Below are positions 35,730 through 44,525 of a stretch of 64,000 nt of DNA, piece after piece. Origin of the DNA: Methylocystis sp. IM3 (GTDB lineage Bacteria; Pseudomonadota; Alphaproteobacteria; Rhizobiales; Beijerinckiaceae). The notes beneath the pieces are model-generated. The model did not search any database and had not been told where the DNA came from. It saw nothing but the letters and a program-made list of their open reading frames with translations. The stretch is from contig NZ_JBBPBZ010000002.1 of assembly GCF_038070105.1 (NCBI RefSeq), positions 2,678,001-2,742,000 of the forward strand, read 5' to 3'. How positions within the stretch are numbered: the first letter of the stretch is position 1; each line of letters begins with the position of its first letter. The position numbers were made by a program, and so were the translations under genes.

Positions 35730-36318
35730 CGCGCCGCAAGTCGCTGGCGTGCCGCCAGTAGAGGAAGGCCGCGCCGCTCAGGAACACCCCCGCGAGAATC
35801 GCCGTCGCATAGAATTGCAGCGGCCCCCCGACCGTAAATCCGAAGCGCGTTGTGCGTTTTGTCCCCGAATTCTCCGTCACCGTGATGAAGGCCGCGTAAT
35901 CGCCGCTCTCGTCGAAAACGTGCTCCACCGGCACGGCGCCGCCGGGATAGAGGCGCGGCGCGACATAGGCGACGGTATAAGGCGCAAGGTCGTCCTCTTC
36001 GCTGAGCGGGCCCTTTGGCTCCCTGACGATGCGCACTTCGAGGGGAAGCTCGCGCAACCGCTCAGCGATCAGATCTATGGTCAGAATGATGCGCCCCGTC
36101 GCCGGAAACTCGCCGCAGAATCGATCGCGCGAGCGATCCGGCATGTAGGACACGATTCCGATGAGGTCGGGTCCGATGGAGATCTCGCACTGGTCGCGGA
36201 TGGTGGAGGATTTGTCCATGCTGATGGCGCGCGCGGGCGCCGGCGCGAGCAATGCGGCGGCGAACACAGCGGCGAAACCCGCTTGCAGGCCACGCGCCAG
36301 CAAAGCGAAAAATGACAT
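35710..36318 (-). CDS. Secreted, C-terminally membrane-anchored protein of unknown function
   Basis: 202 residues from the ATG at 36318, which has GGAGAG five bases upstream; an earlier in-frame start would put a non-membrane stretch before the signal peptide. Residues 1-30 are a signal peptide (APARA). The mature part is a beta-rich domain with two cysteines (DQCEIS, RFCGEF), an Ig-like segment (DESGDYAAFITVTENSGTK), and a C-terminal helix (FYATAILAGVFLSGAAFLYW) with a basic tail, so it is probably periplasmic and anchored. Function unknown; the form resembles conserved rhizobial hypothetical proteins. Confidence 0.8.
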   Translation of the reverse strand: MSFFALLARGLQAGFAAVFAAALLAPAPARAISMDKSSTIRDQCEISIGPDLIGIVSYMPDRSRDRFCGEFPATGRIILTIDLIAERLRELPLEVRIVREPKGPLSEEDDLAPYTVAYVAPRLYPGGAVPVEHVFDESGDYAAFITVTENSGTKRTTRFGFTVGGPLQFYATAILAGVFLSGAAFLYWRHASDLRRVTRARK

Positions 36319-36451
36319 TTTTACTCTCCAGCGTGAGGGAACGCAGCCCGCGTCCAATACGAGGCGCAAGGTCGCAGAAATCCCCGGTTTTCCGCGGTTT
36401 TGCAAGGGGGGCAGGATTGACGCACTCATTGGGAAATGCTCTTAACCCGCC

Positions 36452-37813
36452 ATGGCTGATTATTATTCGCTGATCTCCCGCGCCATATCCGCTCTTCCTC
36501 AGCAAAGGCCGGATACGAGACAGGCGGTCTATGGCCGCGCGCGGAAGGCGCTGCAAAGCCAGTTGCGGAGCATTCAGCCCCCGGTCCCAGAGGCCGACAT
36601 CGCCGCCGAAGGGCGCGCGCTGGAAGAAGCCATCGCCCGCCTGGAACTCGAACTCGCCAGCAAGGGCCCCCAAGTACGCGAGCCTGCGTCCGTCGCCGCA
36701 AGAGCCGCGGCAACCTCCAGAGCGGCGGCCGGACCCGCGCCGACGCCGCCCCGGCCAGGCGCCGACAGGCAAGCGGCTGATAGGCAAGCGGCTGACAGAC
36801 AGGCGGCCGCGAAGCCCGCAACCGCCGCCCCGGCGCCGGCGAAACCCGCCCCCTCGAAGCCTTCCGCCGTCGAGGCGCCGCCCGCGCGCATCATCGAGGC
36901 CGCGACGGCGTCCGGATCGTCCGCGGACGCCATGCCCCCGGCGCGCAGCGCCGAAGACGCCTGGCGCGACACGCTTGCCGAAACCGCGCCCACCGGCGCG
37001 CCACGCGAAGCGCAGCGCCCCGCCGCGCCCCTCCCCCGCCCGCCGAGATCGCAGCGCCCGCCCGCGCGCATGCTGGCGCTCGGCGGCGTGCTGATCGCAC
37101 TCCTGACCGTCGTCGGCGTGCTCGCCTGGTATCTGCGCGAACGGCCGGAGGATCTCGCCAAGCTGAAACCGGCCGAGACGGCGACCGCGGGCGCGGAAGC
37201 CGGGAAATTCGGCGACCGCGTCGAAGGCGGCGCGACGACGTCGGGACCCAAGCGGGTCACGTCCGTTCCGGTGGCGCAGAAGGCCGAGCTTTGGGTCGCC
37301 TCGCTTCAGGAGCCTGAAAAGGTCGAGCGCATCTACAATGCGTCGGTGGTCTGGCGGCTCGAAAATGTCGGCGGCGGACCGGGCCAGCCAGTCTCTTCCG
37401 CGATTCGCGGCGATGTCGACGTCCCGGACGCCAAGCTGAAAATGACTCTGCTGTTCCAGAAGAACATGGACACGGCGCTGTCGGCCTCGCATACGATCAC
37501 GATTTCCTTCAAGCCCCAGCCTGGGAGTCCCCTCGGCAACGTAAAGGCCATCGGACCGATTCAGATGCGTCGCGCCGACGCACAGGCGGGCGAAAAGGTG
37601 ATGGGCATTCCCGTGCCCATTACCGAGAACAATTTCCTCATCGGCCTGATGCGGGGCGAACGCGAGGCGCGCAACATTCAGTTGATGCGCTCGCTCGCGG
37701 TGCTCGACCTGCCGCTGCAATTCGCCGATGGCCGCGCGGCGACCATCAATATGGAAAAGGGCGCGTCGGGCGAGCGGGTCTTCGCCGACGCCATCGATTC
37801 CTGGAGCCGATAA
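36452..37813 (+). CDS. Single-pass membrane protein with Pro/Ala-rich linker
   Basis: 453 residues. The N-terminal part (1-75) is helical, YSLISRAISALPQQRPDTRQ and EGRALEEAIARLELELA, a motif found at the start of many rhizobial hypothetical membrane proteins. A Pro/Ala/Arg-rich disordered linker (about 75-205) contains a 15-base tandem repeat encoding DRQAA three times. A transmembrane helix (about 208-230, MLALGGVLIALLTVVGVLAW) is followed by a periplasmic globular domain of about 210 residues. No enzyme motif is seen. Function unknown. Confidence 0.82.
   Translation: MADYYSLISRAISALPQQRPDTRQAVYGRARKALQSQLRSIQPPVPEADIAAEGRALEEAIARLELELASKGPQVREPASVAARAAATSRAAAGPAPTPPRPGADRQAADRQAADRQAAAKPATAAPAPAKPAPSKPSAVEAPPARIIEAATASGSSADAMPPARSAEDAWRDTLAETAPTGAPREAQRPAAPLPRPPRSQRPPARMLALGGVLIALLTVVGVLAWYLRERPEDLAKLKPAETATAGAEAGKFGDRVEGGATTSGPKRVTSVPVAQKAELWVASLQEPEKVERIYNASVVWRLENVGGGPGQPVSSAIRGDVDVPDAKLKMTLLFQKNMDTALSASHTITISFKPQPGSPLGNVKAIGPIQMRRADAQAGEKVMGIPVPITENNFLIGLMRGEREARNIQLMRSLAVLDLPLQFADGRAATINMEKGASGERVFADAIDSWSR
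36764..36808 (+). repeat. 15-base tandem repeat (three units) inside a coding region
   Basis: The units GACAGGCAAGCGGCT, GATAGGCAAGCGGCT and GACAGACAGGCGGCC encode DRQAA three times in the disordered linker of the surrounding protein. It could vary in number between strains. Confidence 0.75.
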
Positions 37814-37818
37814 AACGT

Positions 37819-38139
37819 CTAGCCGCCGACGAAGGCGAGTTCATAGACGAAGGAATGCGCGCCCTTGCGGCTCACCCAGACGCCCTCTGGCGGCGTCGCG
37901 CCCTGATCCTCGGGCGCGATCTCCCAGGGCCGGCCCATCAGGGCTTGCTCACCCGCATCCCAGACGACCCAGCCGAACGCCGGCCGGCGCATGATCCAGA
38001 TGTCCTTGTCCGCCCGTTTGTAGCGCGGATGGCCGTCGCCCGCCGATGGCTCCGGAAGGAAACGATACACCGCGCCGTCGGAGAGGCGGCGCATCTCGAC
38101 GCCGCCCTTGCCTGCATCACGCTCCGCCGCGCTGCTCAC
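37819..38139 (-). CDS. Small protein coupled to the patatin-like gene
   Basis: 106 residues from a GTG that overlaps the patatin stop as GTGA, so translation is probably coupled. Two ATG or upstream starts are possible, but the frame before the GTG is antisense-like. The protein is Trp-rich (KDIWIMRRPAFGWVVWDAG, GRPWEIAPED, GVWVSRKGAH) with no signal peptide. It may be a partner or immunity-type modulator of the lipase; this is inference from the overlap only. Confidence 0.7.
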   Translation of the reverse strand: MSSAAERDAGKGGVEMRRLSDGAVYRFLPEPSAGDGHPRYKRADKDIWIMRRPAFGWVVWDAGEQALMGRPWEIAPEDQGATPPEGVWVSRKGAHSFVYELAFVGG

Positions 38140-39911
38140 GGACGCCGCCCGGCGCGCAGAAATATCGGATAGTAGACATAGAGACTGGCGAGGGCGACGA
38201 CGCTTCCGACAAGGCCTGGAAGGAAGAAGAGGGCGATCAGGACGACGTTGTCGGCCTTTCTGAACTGCCGGAACCAATCGGCGACGGCGAGCACGATCGG
38301 CGCATCGTCCAGCGCCTTGGCGATCGCATAGACGAGGGCCGCCAAAATTCCGAGGGGCAGCAACAAAAATAATAGATCATGCACGACGAAGTCATACAGC
38401 GCGGCCATCCGGTCCCATTGAGTCAAGGCCGCGACGAGCCCCAGCAAGGCGAACACGGCGGTGACGCGCACAGCGGTGGGACGATCGGCAAAAAAGGCTT
38501 TGAAAAAAAGATATTTGCCGTAGTCGAGCTGGACGCGCAGCGGTCCTTTCGCCTTTTCGATGACCGGGCGGATATCGAGAAAACGCCAGGGCGCGCGCGG
38601 CGCGCCGCCAGGTCCCGGAAGGCCTAGATCGGCGTTCGCCCGCGCGCGTTGGAGGAAATAATCGCTCAGGCAATAGCCGTCATACATGAGGGTCAGGGCT
38701 TCCGTATCGGAAAAGGCGTCGAGATCCGTCCTTATGTTGGAAAGCGCGTAGATGTGCCCGTCATTGGGCGTCGGGCCGCACTCCCCAACCGGTCCGGGCA
38801 AGGGCGGATAATTCGCGTTGCCGGCGAAAGCGTCGCGCAGATGGAAGAAGGCAAACTTCCCATCGCCAGGCTTGGCGCACAGGCGGCCATAGCAATCGGT
38901 TCGCACGCGATTCATCGAGATGCTGTTGGCGCGCGCCGCCACTGGCAGCGATTTGCTGTCGGGCGTGCGGTTCTCTTCCAGTTGCCCGGAGGCGTCGCTG
39001 CAGATGATAAAGTCGCAATTTTCGGCGGTGAGCGCCTCGACGCCCTGGTTATCATAGACGCCGCCGTCCACGAGCTCCACGACGAACTCCTTCGCTCCCG
39101 GCTGAGCGGGATAGAGGTCGTGGATCGAAAAGGGCGTGAAGATCGCGGGAACGCAGGCCGATGAGGCGACGGCCCCCGCCACGCCGATCTGGGACAGCTT
39201 CTTTTTCTGTTCCAGGGTCGCAGTTCGATATGTGATCCGGTCCTGCAGTTTGATCGTGTCGATTCTCGGCTCCGGCGGCTCTTCGCCGAGATCGGTCGCG
39301 GTGAAGGTCCAGCGCGCCCCGGAGTTCAGGGAGGTCGCGTTGATCTTGAGGATCGGGATTTTGTAGTCTGCAGTCTTGTTATATGCGCGCACGTCGAAGC
39401 CGGGCGCCATGCCCTGGGGCGTTATCAGCAGGTCCGTGAGCGCCACGCGCGATTGGCCGGAGGGCGCGAAGCGTGCGTAGAAGGCCTCGTCATAGATTTC
39501 CGACATACGGTCGCTGCGCGAGTAATTGTCGGAGAAAATCATCTTCGCATTCGCGACAGGATCGAGCAGCGCGCGCATCCGGACGTTGGTCTGCACGGCC
39601 GCGAGAAATTCCTTCTCGATCTCCTGCACGATGTCCACATAAGCCTGTGAGGTCGGCGCAGCCGCATCCTTTCGCCGGCCTTCCAGCAGTTCCTTGACCT
39701 TGAGATAGTAATAGACTCCGACAATCGATCCGCCCGAGACCGTCGACAGCGTGGTGACGCGCCGCAGCAGATCGAGCTCGGCCAATCGCGCGAGCACGCC
39801 AATATGGAAGAAGGACGCGCGAAAGCCGCCGCCGGACAAAGCCAGACCCAGGGTCTGTTGCGGTTCGAGTTTCCACAGGGTCGGAACGAAAGCGGCGTCA
39901 ATATCGGACAT
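38136..39911 (-). CDS. Patatin-like phospholipase with C-terminal membrane helices
   Basis: 591 residues. The patatin domain has the oxyanion loop LALSGGGFRASFFHIGVL (21-38), a nucleophile motif STVSGGS (Ser59, with Thr instead of the first Gly of GxSxG), and the catalytic aspartate in LVDGGVYDNQG. The C-terminal 130 residues contain three to four hydrophobic helices (VFALLGLVAALTQ, LLFLLLPLGILAALVY, VVLIALFFLPGLVGSVVALA). It would be a membrane-bound lipid acyl hydrolase. There is no signal peptide. It is the first gene of a two-gene unit with the small coupled gene. Confidence 0.88.
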   Translation of the reverse strand: MSDIDAAFVPTLWKLEPQQTLGLALSGGGFRASFFHIGVLARLAELDLLRRVTTLSTVSGGSIVGVYYYLKVKELLEGRRKDAAAPTSQAYVDIVQEIEKEFLAAVQTNVRMRALLDPVANAKMIFSDNYSRSDRMSEIYDEAFYARFAPSGQSRVALTDLLITPQGMAPGFDVRAYNKTADYKIPILKINATSLNSGARWTFTATDLGEEPPEPRIDTIKLQDRITYRTATLEQKKKLSQIGVAGAVASSACVPAIFTPFSIHDLYPAQPGAKEFVVELVDGGVYDNQGVEALTAENCDFIICSDASGQLEENRTPDSKSLPVAARANSISMNRVRTDCYGRLCAKPGDGKFAFFHLRDAFAGNANYPPLPGPVGECGPTPNDGHIYALSNIRTDLDAFSDTEALTLMYDGYCLSDYFLQRARANADLGLPGPGGAPRAPWRFLDIRPVIEKAKGPLRVQLDYGKYLFFKAFFADRPTAVRVTAVFALLGLVAALTQWDRMAALYDFVVHDLLFLLLPLGILAALVYAIAKALDDAPIVLAVADWFRQFRKADNVVLIALFFLPGLVGSVVALASLYVYYPIFLRAGRRP

Positions 39912-39978
39912 GAAAACCTCCGGGCCTGCAAAACCCGGCCATCTTGGACCCTCTCACAGGAATGAACAAGCGCCGGGC

Positions 39979-41076
39979 TCACATCACCAGCGTCAGCTTC
40001 TTCGCGGCGCGCGTCACGCCTGTATAGAGCCAGCGCGCGCGATGTTCGCGGAAGGCGAAGGACTCGTCGAAGAGCGTCACGTCGTCCCATTGCGAGCCCT
40101 GCGCCTTGTGCACGGTGAGCGCATAGCCGAAATCGAATTCGTCCGAATCCTTGCGCAGCGCGTAAGGGATTTCGCCCTCGCCGCCCTCGAAGAATTGCGG
40201 AATGACCGAGACGCGCTGGAACTTGCCCGCCTCGCCTTCTTCCGGCGTGACGAGCATCCTGATCTTGCCGCGCCTGAGCGCCCCGGCGCTCTTTACTGTG
40301 AAAAGCGCGCCATTGAGCAAGCCCTTCTTGCGATTGTTGCGCAGGCAGACGAGCTTCTCGCCCGAGTGCGGAAAGGCGCCGGTAAAACCGCGCAATTCGC
40401 GCAGACGGCCGTTATAGGCGCGCCGCGTCCGGTTGAGCCCGACGAGCACCTGATCGGCGCCGGTGACGAGCGTGGGGTCGAGCCCCTCGCGCCCGACGAT
40501 GCGCGTGTCGCCATAGACGCCGCGCGTCAGCGCCCCACCCTCGCGGATCGTCATGGAGAGGCGGATGATCGGATTGTCGGAGGCCTGCCGGTGCACATGC
40601 GTCAGCATCACATCCGGCTCCGCCTCGGTGAAGAAGCCACCGCCCTTCACCGGCGGCAATTGCGCCGGATCGCCCAGCACCAGCACCTTCTTGCCGAAGG
40701 AAAGGAGATCGCGGCCGAGCTCCTCGTCGACCATCGAACATTCGTCGATGACGATCAGCTTGGCATGGGCGGCGTCGCTGTCGTCATTCAGGACGAAGGA
40801 CGGCTCCTCCGTCTCCGAATCCGTCGCGCGATAGATCAGGCTGTGGATGGTGCGCGCGTCCTTGCAGCCCTTGGAGCGCATCACGAGCGCGGCCTTGCCG
40901 GTGAAGGCGGCGAAGGCCACGTCGCCCTCGACATGCTCGGCGAGATGCAGCGCCAGCGTCGACTTGCCTGTGCCCGCATAGCCGAACAGCCGGAACACCT
41001 GCGGCCCGCGCGGCGTCGCAAGCCAGCGGGCGACGGCGCTCAGCGCATTGTCCTGTTCGGGCGTCCAGACGGGCAT
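39979..41076 (-). CDS. RecD-like ATP-dependent DNA helicase
   Basis: 365 residues from the ATG at 41076 (MPVWTPEQDNALSAV). It is a superfamily 1 helicase: Walker A GYAGTGKST (32-40), Walker B VIDECSMVD, GDPAQLPPV motif III, and C-terminal VHKAQGSQWDDV with YTGVTRAAK. It is much shorter than RecD or TraA and lacks N-terminal domains, like stand-alone RecD-like helicases of alphaproteobacteria. The upstream start at 41136 would add 20 residues. Role in DNA repair is inferred. Confidence 0.87.
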   Translation of the reverse strand: MPVWTPEQDNALSAVARWLATPRGPQVFRLFGYAGTGKSTLALHLAEHVEGDVAFAAFTGKAALVMRSKGCKDARTIHSLIYRATDSETEEPSFVLNDDSDAAHAKLIVIDECSMVDEELGRDLLSFGKKVLVLGDPAQLPPVKGGGFFTEAEPDVMLTHVHRQASDNPIIRLSMTIREGGALTRGVYGDTRIVGREGLDPTLVTGADQVLVGLNRTRRAYNGRLRELRGFTGAFPHSGEKLVCLRNNRKKGLLNGALFTVKSAGALRRGKIRMLVTPEEGEAGKFQRVSVIPQFFEGGEGEIPYALRKDSDEFDFGYALTVHKAQGSQWDDVTLFDESFAFREHRARWLYTGVTRAAKKLTLVM

Positions 41077-41160
41077 CGTGTCCCAAAGATAGATCGAATC
41101 GGGAACAGCACGATGCCGGACGCCGCCGCCGGTCACAAGGTCGGCGGAAAACGAAGGCCG

Positions 41161-41289
41161 CTATTGGCCGAGCTGCATCAGCAGGCTGATCTTGGTGGCG
41201 ATGTTTTCCACCGCGAGCAGCATACCGGCCCAAACGCCGATCCAAAGCGCGACGAAGCGCGGATTGCGGAAAAGCTCTCTGGCTTCCAT
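41161..41289 (-). CDS. 42-residue single-helix membrane peptide
   Basis: A tiny gene: MEARELFRNPRFVALWIGVW, then a hydrophobic stretch and a charged end. GGGAG lies nine bases before the ATG, and the hydrophobic core (FVALWIGVWAGMLLAVENIA) fits one transmembrane helix. It sits alone between the helicase and the deaminase. The form and ribosome binding site make it plausible, but I know no family and there is no second genome to compare. Confidence 0.5.
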   Translation of the reverse strand: MEARELFRNPRFVALWIGVWAGMLLAVENIATKISLLMQLGQ

Positions 41290-41390
41290 TTTTCGTTTCT
41301 CCCTGACCGCGCCCGATCTCGGCGCTTCTCGGTCAGAGTAAGCGGCGCCGGCTTGCGGGACAGGGCGAAACCAGACAAAGGGCGGCGAGT

Positions 41391-42053
41391 TCAGCCCCGC
41401 CGGGCGGAGGAGACGCCCGGGAGCGGCCTCAGCTCGACCGTCGAGCCCAGATCGTCGAGATTGTAATTGAGAATGTCCAATGCGAGCGCACGCAGCGGCG
41501 CGCGCGTCTCGGCGCGCTCGAAGCGGCAGCGGCCTTCCATCGCGCGCCAATAGTCGGGCATCAGATGGGCGCGCCGGGCCATCCCGCCGGCCTCGTCATC
41601 GGCGACCCAGAAGACGCGCGTGAGCCCCGAGATCAGGATGCGCGTGTAGCACATGGGGCACGGCTCGAGGGACGTGTAGAGCGCGAGCCCGCTCTTGCTG
41701 GCGTTCGGCCATCGCGTCTCGAATTCCGAGATGACGACCATCTCCGCATGGGCGTCGCTGCGAAAGCGCGGCGTGCAGATTTCATTGTGCCCCGAGGCGA
41801 AGACGCGCCCGGCGGCGTCGACGATCAGTGCCCCGACGCCGAAATTGCCGCAACTGAGCGACGCGAAGGCGAGCACGCAGGACACCCAGCCAGCCTCGTC
41901 GCCCGGCCCGAGAAAGCCTTCGTCCCCCGCATAGGCCGAAAGACGCGTCTTCAACGCGCTTTGGCGCGCGTCGCGGGGAAGCGTTTCATCAAGGAGCCTG
42001 CGGCCGAGGGCCATCACCTCGGGAACCGCCTCTTCCGCATTCGCCACGTTCAC
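41391..42053 (-). CDS. Cytidine/deoxycytidylate deaminase-like zinc enzyme
   Basis: 220 residues starting at GTG, which overlaps the stop of the upstream gene as GTGA. The zinc motifs HAEMVVISEF (His-Ala-Glu) and EPCPMCYTRI (PCxxC) define the CMP/dCMP deaminase fold, in the order found in guanine deaminases and other nucleoside deaminases. The N-terminal 65 residues (NVANAEEAVPEVMALGRRLL) are helical and not part of the core. The exact substrate, free base or nucleotide, is open. Confidence 0.85.
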   Translation of the reverse strand: MNVANAEEAVPEVMALGRRLLDETLPRDARQSALKTRLSAYAGDEGFLGPGDEAGWVSCVLAFASLSCGNFGVGALIVDAAGRVFASGHNEICTPRFRSDAHAEMVVISEFETRWPNASKSGLALYTSLEPCPMCYTRILISGLTRVFWVADDEAGGMARRAHLMPDYWRAMEGRCRFERAETRAPLRALALDILNYNLDDLGSTVELRPLPGVSSARRG

Positions 42054-42439
42054 GCGACGACGCCGCCGATAAAGAGCGCCGCGCCGAGAAGCGAGGAAAG
42101 CAGCGCGTAAAGCGGCAGCTTTTCCTTGAAGCGCATCCAGATGATGGCGCGGCGCAGCGTCCCTGTGGGCAGGAACATGGTCGCAAGCCCGCTGAAAAAG
42201 GCGAGCCAGCCGATGAGCGACACCAGCGCCTCGACAAAACCGCCCCAGCGGTTGTGGCCGACAATGATGGCGAGGCCCAGGACGAGCCGCAGCGTCCCGA
42301 TGACCGACTCGAAAACAGGATCGTTGGAGATGCGGTCGATGAGCGCCAGCGCCGCCTCCCGGCGAAACATGAGCCACGCAGCGGCGAAGAGCGAATAGGC
42401 GCCCATGAGCTTGGCGAGATAAAGCGTCGACGGCGTCAT
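42050..42439 (-). CDS. Small integral membrane protein
   Basis: 129 residues with three to four hydrophobic helices (LAKLMGAYSLFAAAWLMF, VIGTLRLVLGLAIIVGHN, ALVSLIGWLAFFSGLATMF, LLSSLLGAALFIGGVVA). I start at the ATG 42439; the in-frame extension upstream is Arg/Gly-rich. The stop couples to the deaminase start through GTGA. I do not recognise the family, and its hemN neighbour 34 bases upstream is on the same strand. Confidence 0.75.
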   Translation of the reverse strand: MTPSTLYLAKLMGAYSLFAAAWLMFRREAALALIDRISNDPVFESVIGTLRLVLGLAIIVGHNRWGGFVEALVSLIGWLAFFSGLATMFLPTGTLRRAIIWMRFKEKLPLYALLSSLLGAALFIGGVVA

Positions 42440-42473
42440 GCCCCTGCCTCCGATGGCCCCCCCGCCGCCCGTC

Positions 42474-43820
42474 TCAGACCGCCGCCGAATGGCGCGCCGC
42501 AGACCCCTCCAGATAGGCGTCGAAGGCCGCGGCGGCAAGGCGAACGAACGGCCGGCCGCGCTCGGTCACGGCGAGGCGACGGCCCGTAAGCTCGACGACG
42601 CCGTCGCTTTCGAGCCGGCGCAATTGCGGGCCCGCCTCGTCAAAGGCGTCCGCCGCAAAACCATGCTCCTGCGCGATGACGCCGTAATCGACCGCGAAAT
42701 CGCACATCAGCCGCTCGATGACGTCGCCGCGCGCGAGGTCCTCGAAGGAGAAGGCGAGGCCGCGCGTGACGGGGAAGCGATCCGCTTCGATTGCGCGGCG
42801 CCAGCCGGCGAGGTCCGTCGCATTGCCGACGAAGCCCTGCGGCAGGCGGCCGATGGCCGAGACGCCGAACGGCAGCAGCGCGGTCGCCTGATCAATCGTA
42901 TAGCCCTGGAAATTACGCCGCATCCGCCCTTCCCGCGCCGCGACCGCGAGCGGATCCTCTGGCCGGGCGAAATGGTCGAGGCCGATCGCTTCGAAGCCCG
43001 CGCGTTCGAGCGTGCTGCGCACGGCTGACGCCTGCGCCAGACGCTCGGCCGCGCCGGGCAAAGCCGCGGCGTCGATGAGTTTCTGATTGGCCTTGAACCA
43101 GGGCACATGGGCGTAGCCGAAAACCGCGAGCCGTTGCGGCTCCAAAGAGGCCGCCATCGCGGCCGTGCGCGCTGCGTCCTCGACGCTCTGGCTGGGCAGC
43201 CCGTACATGAGATCGAGATTGAGCGCGGTAATGCCCACCGCGCGCAGCAGGCCGGCCGCGCGGGCGACCACCTCGAAGGGCTGAACGCGGCCCGCCGCCG
43301 CCTGCACATGGTCATTGAGATCCTGCACGCCGAAAGAGGCGCGGGTGATTCCCGCCTCGGCCAGCGCCTCGGCCATGGGCGCGTCGAGCAGGCGCGGATC
43401 GAGTTCGATGGCGTGCTCGATCTCGGGCGAGAAATCGAAGAGGTCGCGCAGGCGCGACACGATCTCGCGGAAGCGCGCCGGGCCGAGAATGCTCGGCGTG
43501 CCCCCGCCCCAGTGGATGCTGGAAACGCCGCGCGCGAGGGTCGCCTGCGCCGTCATCTCCACTTCGCGCAACAGCGTCTCTTTATAAGCAGTGAGCGGCG
43601 CCTCCTGGCGCATGGCCTTGGTGTGACAACCGCAATAGGCGCAGATTTCCCGGCAGAAGGGCACATGGAAATAGAGCGAGAGGGAGGCGTGCGGGTCGAG
43701 CGCGGCGAGCCAGTCGCGCATCTCGGCGTCGCCGATCGTCTTCGAGAAATGCGGCGCTGTCGGATAGCTCGTGTAACGCGGCGCCGAACGTTCGGCGAGG
43801 GCGAGAGAGGCCGGGTCCAT
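42474..43820 (-). CDS. hemN: Oxygen-independent coproporphyrinogen III oxidase
   Basis: 448 residues, a radical-SAM enzyme converting coproporphyrinogen III to protoporphyrinogen IX without oxygen. The iron-sulfur motif CREICAYCGC has Cys56, Cys60, Cys63 and Cys65; the N-terminus SAPRYTSYPTAPHF and IHWGGGTPSIL are HemN hallmarks. The ATG at 43820 is preceded by GGAG; a TTG 36 bases upstream is less likely. A FixK/FNR-like palindrome lies just before the gene, though oddly close. Confidence 0.93.
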   Translation of the reverse strand: MDPASLALAERSAPRYTSYPTAPHFSKTIGDAEMRDWLAALDPHASLSLYFHVPFCREICAYCGCHTKAMRQEAPLTAYKETLLREVEMTAQATLARGVSSIHWGGGTPSILGPARFREIVSRLRDLFDFSPEIEHAIELDPRLLDAPMAEALAEAGITRASFGVQDLNDHVQAAAGRVQPFEVVARAAGLLRAVGITALNLDLMYGLPSQSVEDAARTAAMAASLEPQRLAVFGYAHVPWFKANQKLIDAAALPGAAERLAQASAVRSTLERAGFEAIGLDHFARPEDPLAVAAREGRMRRNFQGYTIDQATALLPFGVSAIGRLPQGFVGNATDLAGWRRAIEADRFPVTRGLAFSFEDLARGDVIERLMCDFAVDYGVIAQEHGFAADAFDEAGPQLRRLESDGVVELTGRRLAVTERGRPFVRLAAAAFDAYLEGSAARHSAAV

Positions 43821-43842
43821 ACGCTCCAATTCCTCTTGTATT

Positions 43843-43856
43843 TTGACTTTGCGCAA
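43843..43856. promoter_or_regulatory. FixK/FNR-like palindrome near hemN
   Basis: TTGA-CTTTGC-GCAA matches the FixK-type consensus TTG(A/C)-N6-(T/G)CAA exactly. It is only 23 bases from the hemN ATG, too close for standard activation of that gene. It could repress hemN or serve the divergent plus-strand gene. Low confidence. Confidence 0.35.
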
Positions 43857-44024
43857 GCTTATCGCGCAGACGCCCTTTTCGCACTGCTACACATTACCGC
43901 GCCCGCTCGGGATGCCCGATCCCGGGCTGACGACGCAGCCGGTCCTGACCATGGTAACTTCGCCTGCCCATGGTAAAAGAGCAGACCTGCAACGATTCCT
44001 CTCCTGTTCCTGGAGCAACAGTCG

Positions 44025-44402
44025 ATGTCGACATCCATTTCCGGCGCGGGAAAGCTGAAACGTCTCGGCCTGCCCGCGGCCGTGCTCGTCGTTCTCCTGC
44101 CGATGGCGGGCGCTTTCGCGGCCAGCGAGGTCACGGGACGCTACTCCGTGTTGCGCGACGACAAGGACACGGGCTGCATGCTGACGCTCTTCGGCGGCGG
44201 CAAGGCGCAACTCGCCCCCGCATGCCGGGACAATGGCATCGTCGTCTTCGACCCGGTGAAATGGGCCATGGATCACGGCCGTCTCGCCTTGACAGCCCGT
44301 AAGGGCCACAAGGCGCATTTCGAAAAGGACGACGCAGGCCTCTGGCGCCGGGACGCCAAGGAAGGCGGCAAATCCGCGCTCGCCTTCAAGCCCATTCCAT
44401 AA
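44025..44402 (+). CDS. Secreted AprI/Inh-like protease inhibitor
   Basis: 125 residues with a signal peptide to about residue 33 (AGAFAAS). The mature domain VTGRYSVLRDDKDTGCMLTL, then LAPACRDNGIVVF, with paired cysteines, fits the small beta-barrel AprI/Inh inhibitors of alkaline metalloproteases. GGAG lies about ten bases before the ATG. No secreted metalloprotease gene is adjacent, so the target is unknown. A lipocalin-like solute binder is the alternative. Confidence 0.72.
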   Translation: MSTSISGAGKLKRLGLPAAVLVVLLPMAGAFAASEVTGRYSVLRDDKDTGCMLTLFGGGKAQLAPACRDNGIVVFDPVKWAMDHGRLALTARKGHKAHFEKDDAGLWRRDAKEGGKSALAFKPIP

Positions 44403-44426
44403 AAGCAAGCCCGTTCCATAAAAGAA

Positions 44427-44452
44427 AGCCTCCCGGATCGCTCCGGGAGGCT
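44427..44452 (+). terminator. Hairpin downstream of the inhibitor gene
   Basis: AGCCTCCCGGA pairs perfectly with TCCGGGAGGCT across a four-base loop. No T-run follows. It lies between two convergent genes and may terminate both weakly. A direct repeat, TTCCATAAAAG, lies just before it. Confidence 0.5.
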
Positions 44453-44525
44453 CGCTGTCCGCCGCCAGCGAGAGGGGCGGGGAGGAGGCGGCGGAAAGCC
44501 TTTGCGCAAAGCGCGACGGCGCTGC

